NCBI RefSeq assembly: GCF_020176955.2
Contig: NZ_JAIUCZ020000004.1
Span: 310,001-374,000 of the forward strand
Source: Nocardia sp. alder85J
Lineage (GTDB): Bacteria; Actinomycetota; Actinomycetes; Mycobacteriales; Mycobacteriaceae
Length of the DNA: 64,000 nt
Reading direction: 5' to 3'
A model generated the notes under the pieces. The model saw only the letters and a program-made list of their open reading frames with translations, made no database searches and was not told the DNA's origin. Below, in pieces: positions 7,455 through 16,181 of this stretch. Positions within the stretch are counted from its first letter, which is position 1. Each line of letters starts with the position of its first letter. A program made the translations under genes and the position numbers.

Positions 7455-9593
7455 CTAGCGGCCGGTCAGCGCGAAGCGGATGTAGCTGAGCTGGGACAGG
7501 TCCCTGCGATGGTTGGTCGCCGCGGCGATTCGCTGATCGAGTGCGGTGATTTCAGCCGAGGCGCGTTGCAAGTCCAGGAGACGATGGGCGAATTCCTGCC
7601 GCTTGTTCGCGGCGAACACCGTAGCGTTGGCGGCCTCGGACGCCAACTGGGCCGACTGAGCCTCGTACTGCTGTTTGGCCCGATCTCTTTTCGGTCCGAC
7701 TTCGTTTTCCGTCGTTTGTCGCCGTAGTATTAATCTGCTCATCTCCCGCTCATGCTCAGATCGTATGGCATCGGCGTTGGACGGCTCGGTACGTGTGAAT
7801 CGCGCCTCGATTCGTGCGGCGTGTGTGGCGCGCCAGGTATCCAATGCGGTGGCTTTTACCTCACCGATGCCCTTGACATATACCGGACCCAGGACGGTCT
7901 TGAGGTAGGCGGTCACCGAGTTGTAGGCACCGCCGGGTGTGCTGAGGCTGATGCCGGTGAAGTCGGCTGCTGTTCGAATACCCTGTGCAGCAAGTTCATC
8001 GGTAAGGCGAGGGCCGATGCCGGCGATACCGGCCGCCGAAATCGAGAACCGCGTCAGCTGTTGCCGGACAAACGCGGTCATCTCTGCGGCAAGGGCCTGG
8101 TCCAGTCGGGAGTGCAACGTGATGCGGAGGTCGTATCGCTTTCGGTCGATGTCGATGAGCGTGCGTTGTTTCTCCTGCTCGATAGCCGCGAGGTTCGCTT
8201 TGTACCTGTCCTCCCAGTACTTTCGCTGAGCGGGGAGCTGCTGTAATCGCTGGTTCTCGAAGTGATCGAACTGCGCTTGTTCGCGGTGCACGACCGCCAC
8301 GGCCATGGCGACGTCGGGGACGCCCGCTCGTCGTTGTCGGAGTTCCTCGAGATGTCGCCGCAGCTCTGCGGTTTCGGGTCTGGCGTTCCGTGCCGCCGGT
8401 GCGAGGAACACGGCCACCAGTGGTGGGATTGCGGCCAGCGGGGGAGTCAGGATGAGGAGGGCAGGCAAGGCGACGGCGATCAACAGCATCAACACGGTCA
8501 CGGCGATGACGTCCCGGGCCTTGCGTCCGGTGAATCGCGGCAGGGGAGCGATCGTGGACAGAGGTCGGTGGGCGGGTGAGAGCGCTGCCGACACATGCTC
8601 TGTCATCCAGCCTGGTAGCCCTTGGGCGGTGGTCGCGGAGCTCACGATCGGGGCGGCGACCGCGCCGACCATAGTGGTCGCCAGGGCTGGCAGGGCGTCC
8701 AGCGGCTGTGCGGCAAGCGATCGCAGCTGCTCCGCCAGCTCCCGGACCTCCCGATTCACATGTGTGAGCAAGGCCGGAAAGCGTTGTGAGAAGTCAGGGT
8801 TGGTGAAATCATCCGCTGCGAGCAGGAGATACTCGCCCTGCGGTTCGTGCAACTGCCGCCATAAGCCAGGATCGATCGCGATGGCTTTGAGCGCCCCGTA
8901 GATGACCCAGGCAGAGAAGCGATCCAGGTCAGTGCCGAAGTCGTTGTTTCCACGATGCGGTGACTGATAATTGCGATGTCCGCGCTCGGTTCCGCCTAAT
9001 CCGCCCAACGCTGGCACGTACATTCCGTCGTAATCCAATAGTCGCAGCGTGCAGTCTCCGGCGACCAGGAGATTGCCGTGCTGTAGATCACCGTGCGCGA
9101 TGCTGTGTGCTTCGAGATCGGACATCAGGCCCGCGAAGCTTTCGGCGAGCCGATCGACACCCAGCCGTTCGTGGTGATGAAGATCCAACCACGCCGACAG
9201 GGTCAGGCCCTGCGCCCACTCCATTTTCAGGATGGGATATCTGTTCCCGCCGACCAGGATGGCGTCGGGTAGGTACTCGAACCCGATTCTCCACGGTTGG
9301 GAAAGGTTGGCCGCCGGAAGCGTGGCCAATTGATCGCTGATCGCGCTGTATCGCTCTTGCTGGTCCGGAATGTAGCGGGTGAAGCATTTGATGGCGTACC
9401 GAGTTCCACTGGCCTGGTGAGTCACCGGGAAGACACTGGCGAAGGCGCCGGAGATCGCACGGGGCTGGCGTAATTTGGTGAACTCGGGGACGGAGGTTCT
9501 CAGCTCGGCGTCGGTGAAGCAGATACCCGGATGTTGAAGGGCTTCCTGATAGGCGCCGGCCGTCGGAAATTCCCGTGGTGTAGTCGCTACCAT
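7455..9593 (-). CDS. Membrane-anchored protein kinase with coiled coils and helix-hairpin-helix motifs
   Basis: A 712-residue protein. Residues 40-290 are an atypical Ser/Thr kinase: Lys69 in YAIKCF, HGD with Asn (AHGDLQHGN, 166-174) replacing the usual HRD..N, and DYDG (187-190) replacing DFG. Residues about 361-398 form two closely spaced transmembrane helices. Residues 405-510 and 600-700 are long charged coiled coils, flanking two helix-hairpin-helix motifs (AGIAGIGPRL at 521-530 and VKGIGEVKA at 573-581), which in other proteins bind DNA. ATG 9593 follows the PP2C stop by five bases, with GAGGGG inside the PP2C end. The architecture matches the kinase of TerY-P triads. Confidence 0.85.
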   Translation of the reverse strand: MVATTPREFPTAGAYQEALQHPGICFTDAELRTSVPEFTKLRQPRAISGAFASVFPVTHQASGTRYAIKCFTRYIPDQQERYSAISDQLATLPAANLSQPWRIGFEYLPDAILVGGNRYPILKMEWAQGLTLSAWLDLHHHERLGVDRLAESFAGLMSDLEAHSIAHGDLQHGNLLVAGDCTLRLLDYDGMYVPALGGLGGTERGHRNYQSPHRGNNDFGTDLDRFSAWVIYGALKAIAIDPGLWRQLHEPQGEYLLLAADDFTNPDFSQRFPALLTHVNREVRELAEQLRSLAAQPLDALPALATTMVGAVAAPIVSSATTAQGLPGWMTEHVSAALSPAHRPLSTIAPLPRFTGRKARDVIAVTVLMLLIAVALPALLILTPPLAAIPPLVAVFLAPAARNARPETAELRRHLEELRQRRAGVPDVAMAVAVVHREQAQFDHFENQRLQQLPAQRKYWEDRYKANLAAIEQEKQRTLIDIDRKRYDLRITLHSRLDQALAAEMTAFVRQQLTRFSISAAGIAGIGPRLTDELAAQGIRTAADFTGISLSTPGGAYNSVTAYLKTVLGPVYVKGIGEVKATALDTWRATHAARIEARFTRTEPSNADAIRSEHEREMSRLILRRQTTENEVGPKRDRAKQQYEAQSAQLASEAANATVFAANKRQEFAHRLLDLQRASAEITALDQRIAAATNHRRDLSQLSYIRFALTGR

Positions 9594-9598
9594 CGGCG

Positions 9599-10417
9599 CT
9601 ACCGCCCCTCGAAATCGATTCGGACCAGCGCGACATCGTCGTTTCGTACCTCTTGCCGGTCCCGGCGGGCATCCAGCCAATCGGAGAATCGGCTCGAGTC
9701 GTGAGGACCGCCGAACTCCAGCAGTTCGTGTAGTGCGGCGGTGGGATCGGAGGCCGCCAGGAACCAGGCCGCCAATGCGTCGGACATAAGCAGGAGCCGG
9801 TCACCGGGAACGCATACGCCCTCGGTGATCTCGGTGCGCTCCCACAGCAGGGTGGTGTCGTGGTTGCGGCTGCCGAAAAGATTCGGATTCGTCCCAAACT
9901 CCTCAGCGCTTTGCATCGGAAACGCGTCGAGTGGCAGGTCATCGCGGATATGGAATATGCAGGTGTCGCCTAAAGCGGCTGCCTGCCATCGCCATTCGGC
10001 GACACGTTCCGGCGTGACCAGCACACACAGCATGGTCGCAAACGTGCTGCCTGCCAGCTTCGACTGCTCGTACCATGCCAGCGGGTGGCCCGCCGCGGCT
10101 CGATTGGACGAGTATGCGGCCAGCCATGGATCCCAGCGAGCTATCACGTCGGTGGCAAAGTCCTCGAATGTCGCGCCGGTTTCGAAGAACCTCGGATCGG
10201 ACAGGGCCCTCGTGGCCGACGCGGCAGCGAGTAACGCGGCCCAATCCTTGGATAGCATGCTTTCGGTGGCTCCGTCGCACACACTCACGGCGATCGGGCC
10301 CGAGGCCAGTTCGTCGAAGGGTGTCTGTGGCAGTACGCACACAGCATCCTCGCACTCCGCCGCGGTTGAGCCGCGCTTGGGCACAACGAGATGGGTGACG
10401 TACAGGCCCGGTGTCAT
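9599..10417 (-). CDS. PP2C-family protein phosphatase
   Basis: A 272-residue Mn/Mg-dependent phosphatase expected to oppose the neighbouring kinase. The metal-binding and core motifs are present in order: CEDAV, VCDGATES, GSTFATML, AALGDT, LLLMSDALA and RNDDVALVRID. ATG 10417 shares its A with the TGA of the vWA gene (TGATG), so it is translationally coupled; a GTG one codon earlier is possible. Lack of a membrane segment suggests a cytosolic enzyme. Target residues are unknown; the kinase itself, the vWA protein or the helicase are natural candidates. Confidence 0.88.
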   Translation of the reverse strand: MTPGLYVTHLVVPKRGSTAAECEDAVCVLPQTPFDELASGPIAVSVCDGATESMLSKDWAALLAAASATRALSDPRFFETGATFEDFATDVIARWDPWLAAYSSNRAAAGHPLAWYEQSKLAGSTFATMLCVLVTPERVAEWRWQAAALGDTCIFHIRDDLPLDAFPMQSAEEFGTNPNLFGSRNHDTTLLWERTEITEGVCVPGDRLLLMSDALAAWFLAASDPTAALHELLEFGGPHDSSRFSDWLDARRDRQEVRNDDVALVRIDFEGR

Positions 10418-11253
10418 CACCGCAGTTCGGTCGCGCGGGTCCCGATGTCCAGGAATTGGACGACCGAGGTGATGTCCGCGTTGTAGACGAATCCTCTTGT
10501 GGTTTCGCCTGTCTGGTGCCCTTGTGCTGCGGCGTACGACCGCATGTGGCTGGGCAGCATACTGGACATCGCGAACAGTGTTTGTGCGTAGGTGTCGGGC
10601 AGACCGACATCGGAGCTGGGGAAGGTCACCGGTGCGCCGCCCGCTGCAGAGACATGCAGGTTGAACAGCAGGACCGCACCGTCGGCGGTTGCCTGTGAGG
10701 TGATGGCGGTGGCAGCTTCGGTGGGGGCGCCGTCGGTCGATTCACCATCGGTGAGATTGATGACGATGGGTGGGAAGCCGCCGGGGTGTCGCGCGATCCA
10801 GGCACGTACCAGGGTTTCCGCGTATCGGAGCGCGCGATTCATGGGTGTGCCACCGCCGATGACGGGGTCCATCCATACCGGGAACTGCACCGTGGTCTCG
10901 ACCAGTCCTCCCGCGCCGTCAGGTATCTTCTTCGACCGTTCCTCTACACGCGCCGGGTTATCGGCAACCTCACTGAGCGGCACCAGGTCACGGCCAGTGA
11001 GCGCACCGGAGAAGGCCGACCCGACGGTAGCGCCGTACCCGATCACCGCGACGTGGAAGTAGTCCCGAACCCCCTCCTCCTTGGCGCATTTGATCGCTAG
11101 CTCGGCCAACAGTCGGTTGATCGCATCGGCAACGACATCGGCCTTCTTCTGCGGGACTTCGCCACCTATCAGGTCACCCATGGACGTCGACTGATCGACG
11201 AGGAAGATGAAGGAGGTTGGATTGGTGCGGCTGATCTCCGCCGTGTACGGCAT
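10417..11253 (-). CDS. TerY-type von Willebrand factor A domain protein
   Basis: A 278-residue, single-domain vWA protein. The metal-ion-dependent adhesion site is complete: DQSTS (20-24), the Thr in GGGTPMNRAL, and the Asp in NLTDGESTDG. The N-terminus enters the first strand directly (TSFIFLVDQST), with no signal peptide, as in cytosolic TerY proteins. GGGGAG precedes the ATG, making it the first intact gene of the operon. vWA domains often serve as metal-dependent protein-protein scaffolds, so it may hold kinase, phosphatase and helicase together; that role is inferred. Confidence 0.88.
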   Translation of the reverse strand: MPYTAEISRTNPTSFIFLVDQSTSMGDLIGGEVPQKKADVVADAINRLLAELAIKCAKEEGVRDYFHVAVIGYGATVGSAFSGALTGRDLVPLSEVADNPARVEERSKKIPDGAGGLVETTVQFPVWMDPVIGGGTPMNRALRYAETLVRAWIARHPGGFPPIVINLTDGESTDGAPTEAATAITSQATADGAVLLFNLHVSAAGGAPVTFPSSDVGLPDTYAQTLFAMSSMLPSHMRSYAAAQGHQTGETTRGFVYNADITSVVQFLDIGTRATELR

Positions 11254-11397
11254 GTTTACTCCCCGAATGTGTGAACCCCAGATACGACGGGCGTGCGCCC
11301 GAAGCCGCCTCTGTCGTAATGAAATCGGACCACCGCGGTGTTGTCAATCGGACTGCTGTCGGCCCTGTAACGCGATAGTTGCCGACTGATGAGCCGA

Positions 11398-11868
11398 TCA
11401 ATAGTGCTGTGCGTAGACGACTTTCGCGAACCACTGCGCGATCACCCCCAAGATCGCCAACAGTGGAACGAAGGACGATGACGCCCCGAGGCGCCGACGC
11501 TATCGCGACGATAGAGCACAGGACGGCCGATAGCACCAGCAGTACCTTGCGGCCAGCGGATCCGGTGCTGGGCGGACGCGGTTGTGCGGGTGCGGGTCCG
11601 GGCGGCGCCATGGTGCTGAAGGTCTGCGGCGGTGAGTAGGAAGGAGGCAACAGGGCCGCCCCGGGCCGTCCCAGTGGTCGCCGCCGACCACTGATCGCCT
11701 CGGTGCTGTAGATGCCGGTACCGGGTACGCGCATTGTTCGTTGCACGCTGTCGTCGGCGCGCTTGGTGATGCGGATCGGACCGCTGCCGGCGCTGTATCC
11801 GACGCCTGCCTTGGAGACTGTAATTCGTACCGGTCCGAATCTTGCTGTGTGAGCGAACCATTGGATAC
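11398..11868 (-). pseudogene. DUF4236-type gene remnant, 5' end lost and C-terminus frameshifted
   Basis: Reading from near 11868 on the minus strand gives GIQWFAHTARFGPVRITVSK, then a Gly-rich SAGSGPIRITK and PGTGIYSTEA, which fits the N-terminal DUF4236 pattern (RxGPVRxxxSKxGVGxSxG). The frame has a stop and no start immediately upstream, where the IS begins. After a Pro-rich linker and a hydrophobic helix, a one-base shift near 11480 would restore a sensible membrane end (LLAILGVIAQWFAKVVYAQHY) stopping at 11398. It points the same way as the vWA operon and may have been its first gene. Confidence 0.6.
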
Positions 11869-11878
11869 CTCATAGTTC

Positions 11879-12678
11879 CTATCGGGTTCGGTTGCTGAGT
11901 CGTCGCCAGCAGATCCGTGCTGCGGCGAGGTCGAGGAATCCGTGGTGGACGTCGGTGCGTCGTTCCCATCGGATGGCCAGCCGCCGGTATTGGTGCAGGA
12001 GGGCGAAGGTCTGCTCGACGATCCAGCGGCCGGCGGTGACCTTGTCGCGGGTGCCACGGCGGGCGATGTAGCCGGTGATAGGTCGTTGCCGCAGTGCGGA
12101 ATACACGCTGGGATAGTAATATTCCTTGTCCGCGATCAGGGTGGTGAGCCGGTGGCGGGGCCGCTCCGGCCGACCGCGCAGGGGCCGGACCCGGTCGAGC
12201 AGTGTGGGTAATACCAGGTGATCGTTGACATAGCCGCGGACAGCGCGACGGCGAGCGGGAAGCCGTTCGCACAGGTCAGGATGTGGTGTTCGGACCCGGT
12301 CTCGGCGCGGTCGACCGGGCTGGGACCTGTTGCGGCACCCCTTTTTTTCGCCCGCACGTGCGATCCGTCGGCCATGACCCGGTCGACGTCATTCAATCGG
12401 GCCGCATGGGCACGCGCGAGCACGGCTTGATGGATCCGTTCGAACGCCCCGGCGGCCTGCCGGTCCCGTAACCTGCGCCAGTAGGTCATCCCGGACCCGA
12501 ATCCCAGTGCCTGGGGCAGGTCTTCCCATCCGATCCCGGTGATCAGCCCGAACAAGATCCCTTGCAGCACCCGTCGACTGTCGAGTTGCGGCGGCCTCGG
12601 TGTCCCGGCCGGTTTCACCGGCAGTAGCGGTTCGATTACCGCACACAACTCGTCATCCACGATCCAGGGTGCCGTCAC
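11879..12678 (-). pseudogene. IS5-family transposase, frameshifted
   Basis: The first part (GTG at 12678) encodes an IS5-type N-terminal domain (WIVDDELCAVIEPLLP) and the first catalytic Asp (VMADGSHVRAKKRG). After PLAVALSAA at about 12229 the homology continues one base out of frame (VNDHLVLPTLLDRV, IADKEYYYP with the second Asp, IVEQTFALLHQYRRLAIRWE with the Glu) and stops at 11879. A single missing base in GCTATGTC explains the break. All three DDE residues are present across the two frames. An A7 run at 12342-12348 lies earlier and is not where homology changes frame. Confidence 0.8.
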
Positions 12679-12711
12679 AACGAAACATCATGCACTGCAA
12701 CACAACCGATG
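11880..12711 (-). mobile_element. IS5-family insertion sequence (IS427-like)
   Basis: About 830 bases with one interrupted DDE transposase. Imperfect terminal inverted repeats can be aligned: plus-strand ATCGGGTTCGGTTGC from 11881, and minus-strand ATCGGTTGTGTTGC ending near 12710. A target duplication could not be resolved by eye, so the exact ends are approximate. It interrupts or abuts the DUF4236 remnant and separates the island from the following orphan gene. Confidence 0.75.
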
Positions 12712-12790
12712 CCAGCCAGCCGAACCTGCCGGGAGCTCTGGACATCCCATGGTGAAGCTCGTGGCGCGTGCCCGGCCCGGCCCCGACGAT

Positions 12791-12820
12791 CGGGCCGCCG
12801 ATCGCCGGATCGGCGGCCCG
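12791..12820 (-). terminator. Hairpin downstream of the orphan gene
   Basis: A perfect 13-base stem (CGGGCCGCCGATC and its complement) with a four-base loop, starting 12 bases past the stop of the minus-strand gene that ends at 12832. No T tract. Confidence 0.7.
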
Positions 12821-12831
12821 GGGTGGCGGTG

Positions 12832-14430
12832 TTATCCGAAGGTCGCCTTGATCGTGATCGAACTCCCCGTCGAGGCCGAACCGCCGTAATTGGCGGTGGA
12901 GCTGGTGCCCGCGGGGGAGGCCGGGTCGATGGTGGTGCCCTGCCAGTAGGTGTTGGGGGTCTTCGGGGAGCCCTTCTTCTGCCAGACCGCGCGGATCTGG
13001 GGGAGCACCGTGTCGGGAACGGCGGTGTTGTAGTTGAACTGGTAGCCGAGTTCCCAGACGGTGCCGTCCTTGTTGTCCTTCGCCGCGGTCAGGACCACGA
13101 CCTGATATCCCGGTTGGGCGTAGGCGTCGACGGTGCCGCTGGAGTCGCCTGCCAGGGTGAATTGCGTGGTGTTGATCTGGGTCGACCAGGAGACCGTGGC
13201 TTCGGAATTCGCCCACACCAGAGCGAAATCGGAATTGGAGACGATGGGATTGGTGAGGGAGGTGTCGTCCTTCACCGTGAGTACGATCTGGCCCGGTCGC
13301 GATTGCTGGCCGTACGGCGGTTGATTGCTGCTGCGGACGTCACCTATCGCGAAGACGATATCGGCGCCGGCTTCCCAGGTGTAGTCCTGGGTCAGGGTCA
13401 GCAACAGGCTCAGGCCGCCGGCGGGGCCGGTTGTCGTCGAGGATTTCCAGCCCGCATAGGTGATGGTCATCGCGGTGACATCGTCGTTGGTGAAGTAGGA
13501 CGGCATGCCGATCGTCATGGTGGCGCCGCTGCTCAATTGGATATCGCCACCGGTGTTGTTCAGGGTGACCTGGAGGGTGGCCGTTTCCGCCACGGCGATG
13601 GTGGCGAGGTTCGTCGCCTTGTTCACGACGTCCAGGACGGCCCCTCTGGTTCTGGACGCCGCCTCCTGGTGGGCTCCGAAAAGGGCGATCAGCAGGTCCT
13701 TGCCCTTGTCCGGCCGGTAGGGGAATCCGATGCCGAAGGGCAATTGCACGGAGACGCCGGCGAATTCGAAGCCGGTCGCGCCCTCCGGTCGCTGGGTGAT
13801 GTACATGAATCGGAGGAAGAAGGTCAGCTTGAACCTCGGATTCGGGATGTAGATGTCCAGCAGCCAGCCGGCGATCGCGCCCGTGAGGGGTTTGTCGAAC
13901 CAGAAACTCATTTCCAGGCCCGCGCTGACGGACAGGCCGCCCTTGACCGAGACGCCCAGCCACGTCCGGGGTATCACCTCGGCCCGGTCCTCGAAATCGA
14001 AGACGAGGTCGGCGCCCGCGAGCACGCCGACCACCGCGCTGGCGCCGACCGAGACGCCGATCCCGAACCCGCGCAACCCCTGCGGCTGGGACATCCCGAG
14101 ATCGAATTCGCCCCGATGGAGTATCTGTGCCGCTATCTCCGCGCTGAGCGGATTGGGCTCCGCACTGTCGAACGACCCCTCGAGCGCCTTGACGTAGGCG
14201 ATACCGTCCGGGGAATCGAGAAAGTTCCTGGCATCGTCCACCGCGCGATCGAGGACGGCCTGATGTTCGTGGTAGAAGCGCGCGGACGCCTCGACGATTT
14301 CGACATTGGTCGGTCTGCGATCCGGAAACAGACTGTTGTCCCCCTGCGGAAAAATGCCTTGTTTATCCAGATCGGCGGCCGTCGACAATGCGTTCTCGAA
14401 TGCTGTGCCGAGGTCGGTGGACTGCGACAT
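12832..14430 (-). CDS. Large beta-rich protein of unknown function
   Basis: A 532-residue protein with no recognised family. GGGAGGAAG upstream of the ATG fixes the start (MSQSTDLGTAFENALS). Residues 1-100 look helical. The middle (about 115-260) has repeated alternating Gly/Ser/Val strands such as GIGVSVGASAVVGV and GVSVKGGLSVSAGLEM, resembling amphipathic hairpins. The C-terminal half is Thr/Ser/Asn-rich, with predicted beta-sandwich character and a YWQGTT-type end. No signal peptide or clear transmembrane helix is seen. A pore-forming or adhesive role can be imagined from composition alone but is not supported by any motif. Confidence 0.75.
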   Translation of the reverse strand: MSQSTDLGTAFENALSTAADLDKQGIFPQGDNSLFPDRRPTNVEIVEASARFYHEHQAVLDRAVDDARNFLDSPDGIAYVKALEGSFDSAEPNPLSAEIAAQILHRGEFDLGMSQPQGLRGFGIGVSVGASAVVGVLAGADLVFDFEDRAEVIPRTWLGVSVKGGLSVSAGLEMSFWFDKPLTGAIAGWLLDIYIPNPRFKLTFFLRFMYITQRPEGATGFEFAGVSVQLPFGIGFPYRPDKGKDLLIALFGAHQEAASRTRGAVLDVVNKATNLATIAVAETATLQVTLNNTGGDIQLSSGATMTIGMPSYFTNDDVTAMTITYAGWKSSTTTGPAGGLSLLLTLTQDYTWEAGADIVFAIGDVRSSNQPPYGQQSRPGQIVLTVKDDTSLTNPIVSNSDFALVWANSEATVSWSTQINTTQFTLAGDSSGTVDAYAQPGYQVVVLTAAKDNKDGTVWELGYQFNYNTAVPDTVLPQIRAVWQKKGSPKTPNTYWQGTTIDPASPAGTSSTANYGGSASTGSSITIKATFG

Positions 14431-14811
14431 GGTCTTCCTCCCGAAGAAATGCGGACGACACAACCGGTCACGCCTCGCGACGCGCACAGGTTGTGAGGAT
14501 CCGGGTGGTTCGCACCTTCGGGCAGTGCATCGTTCGGAAATGCCCCGGTCCCCCGACCGTCCCCGGCTTTCCCGCCCCCAGCGTACTACGGGTGATCTAC
14601 TTCACGTTTGAAAACGAGAGAGTCACAGACCGTTCACCGGTACATTGCGCCGCTCGCCGAAAAGCCCGTACCGGTCGGCATTCTCGGCGGCTCGGAGTCG
14701 AATCCCGTCGCCGTCACGGGTTCCGGCGGGAACTCGGTGTGCGAGCCCACAATTGTGTTGGTCTTGCTGGTGACCATCGCCGCGTGGCAGCCCGGGGCGA
14801 TCGGGCTCGGC
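14431..14811. other. Intergenic region, 381 bases
   Basis: No gene is supported here. It carries the ribosome binding site and presumably the promoter of the orphan gene at its left side. A CACAACC/GGTTGTG inverted repeat is at 14459-14495, and a short hairpin (AGCCCG/CGGGCT, 14789-14807) just past the P450 stop could be its terminator. A slightly AT-richer patch at 14590-14635 is unexplained. Confidence 0.5.
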
Positions 14812-16014
14812 TCACCATTCCACCGGCAGCGTCCGCACCCCGTACACCACCGTCTCCCGCTCGAACTCCAACTCCTCGAGGGGGATTGCGAGGCGCAGCG
14901 TGGGAATGCGGCGGTACAGGGTGCCGTAGACGGTGCGGAGTTCGGCGCGGGCCAGGGGCTGGCCGAGGCAGAGGTGGGTGCCGTGGCCGAAGGCCAGGTG
15001 GCGGTGGGGCCGGCGGTGGATGTCGAGGCGGTCGGGGTCGGGGAAGACGGTGTGGTCGCGGTTGCCGGCCTCGAGGAGGAGGACGACGCCTTCGCCGGCT
15101 CGGATCAGTCGGCCGCCGATCTCGATGTCGGCGGTGGCGACGCGGCGGCGGCCGTCGTGGACCACGCTGAGGTAGCGCAGCAGTTCGTCGGTGGCGGTGG
15201 CGATCGTCTGCGGGTCGGTGGTGGTGCGGAGTTCGGCGAGTTGGCCGGGATGGGCCAGCAGCGCGAGGGTGCCGAGGGCGATCATGTTGCCGGTGGTCTC
15301 GTGGCCGGCGATGAGGACTTGGACGATCAGGTCCAGGATCTCGTCGACGGTGGCCGCGCCGGCGGCGAGGGGCCCGGCCGCGAGCCGGCCGATCAGATCG
15401 TCGGTCGGTGAGTGTTGTTTCGCCGCAATGACTTCCACGAGGTAGGCGCGTAGTTCGCGGCTGATCAGCATGGCCTCCTCGACCGGGGTGGTCCAGGACA
15501 GCAGTTTCCGGCTCGTGGTGCGGAAGAAGTCACGGTCCGCGAGGGGCAGGCCCAGCAGCAGGCACAGCGTCAGGGACGGGACGGCGAAGGCGAAGGCGGG
15601 GACCAGGTCCACCGGGTTCGGGCCCGCGAGCAGGTCGTCGATCAGGTCGTCGACGATGCGCTGGAGCTGTGGGCGCATCGCCTCCACTCGTTTCGCCGAC
15701 AGTTCGGCGGTGAGCATGCGGCGCAGCCGGGCGTGTTCGGGGTCGTCCATGGCGATGAAGGCGCGGTAGGCGGTGGATTGCCGGGCCCGGACGGAGGCCG
15801 ACTGGTGGGGGTAGCCGTCGTGCCGGGAGTCGGCGCTGAAGCGCTGGTCGGACAGGACCGCGCGCAGGTCGTCGTAACCGGTGATCTGCCACGGGGTGGC
15901 GCCGTTCCAGAGGCGCACCCGGCTGATCGGGCCGGCCTTGCGCAGCTGCGGCGGCGGATCGAAGGGGCAACCGGTGGCTCGGGCCATGGGGAAGGCGGGC
16001 AGGGCGTCGGTCAT
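14812..16014 (-). CDS. Cytochrome P450
   Basis: A 400-residue soluble bacterial P450. It has the I-helix oxygen-binding motif AGHETT, the K-helix ExxR (ELLRYL) and the heme-ligand loop FGHGTHLCLGQPLAR with the axial Cys. The C-helix has DPEHARLRRM. No redox partner gene is adjacent. The substrate is unknown. Two palindromes at 16123 and 16182 lie in its upstream region, and a PucR-type regulator follows them in the same orientation, so regulated expression is likely. Confidence 0.93.
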   Translation of the reverse strand: MTDALPAFPMARATGCPFDPPPQLRKAGPISRVRLWNGATPWQITGYDDLRAVLSDQRFSADSRHDGYPHQSASVRARQSTAYRAFIAMDDPEHARLRRMLTAELSAKRVEAMRPQLQRIVDDLIDDLLAGPNPVDLVPAFAFAVPSLTLCLLLGLPLADRDFFRTTSRKLLSWTTPVEEAMLISRELRAYLVEVIAAKQHSPTDDLIGRLAAGPLAAGAATVDEILDLIVQVLIAGHETTGNMIALGTLALLAHPGQLAELRTTTDPQTIATATDELLRYLSVVHDGRRRVATADIEIGGRLIRAGEGVVLLLEAGNRDHTVFPDPDRLDIHRRPHRHLAFGHGTHLCLGQPLARAELRTVYGTLYRRIPTLRLAIPLEELEFERETVVYGVRTLPVEW

Positions 16015-16122
16015 CGGGGGACCTCACTGCGGGCGCGGCGGCCGGCGGCGTGCGAGCGCACGCCGGCGAATGGTGTTCGGGCGGCGAGCGGTACGGCCTC
16101 GTCGACTTGTTCGTCGCCATAT

Positions 16123-16139
16123 CTGTTGTACCACAACAG
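16123..16139. promoter_or_regulatory. Perfect palindrome upstream of the P450
   Basis: CTGTTGTACCACAACAG is a 7+3+7 perfect inverted repeat about 109 bases before the P450 start. Size and symmetry suit a dimeric repressor operator. The binding protein is unknown. Confidence 0.55.
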
Positions 16140-16181
16140 GTCTCGTTCCGGTCCCGGGGGCGAGCCCGATCACCTGCGGTT

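Noticed and set aside
12342..12348. A7 run in the transposase as a programmed frameshift site
   Set aside because: Homology continues in the original frame for about 110 bases beyond it, so the frame change is elsewhere.
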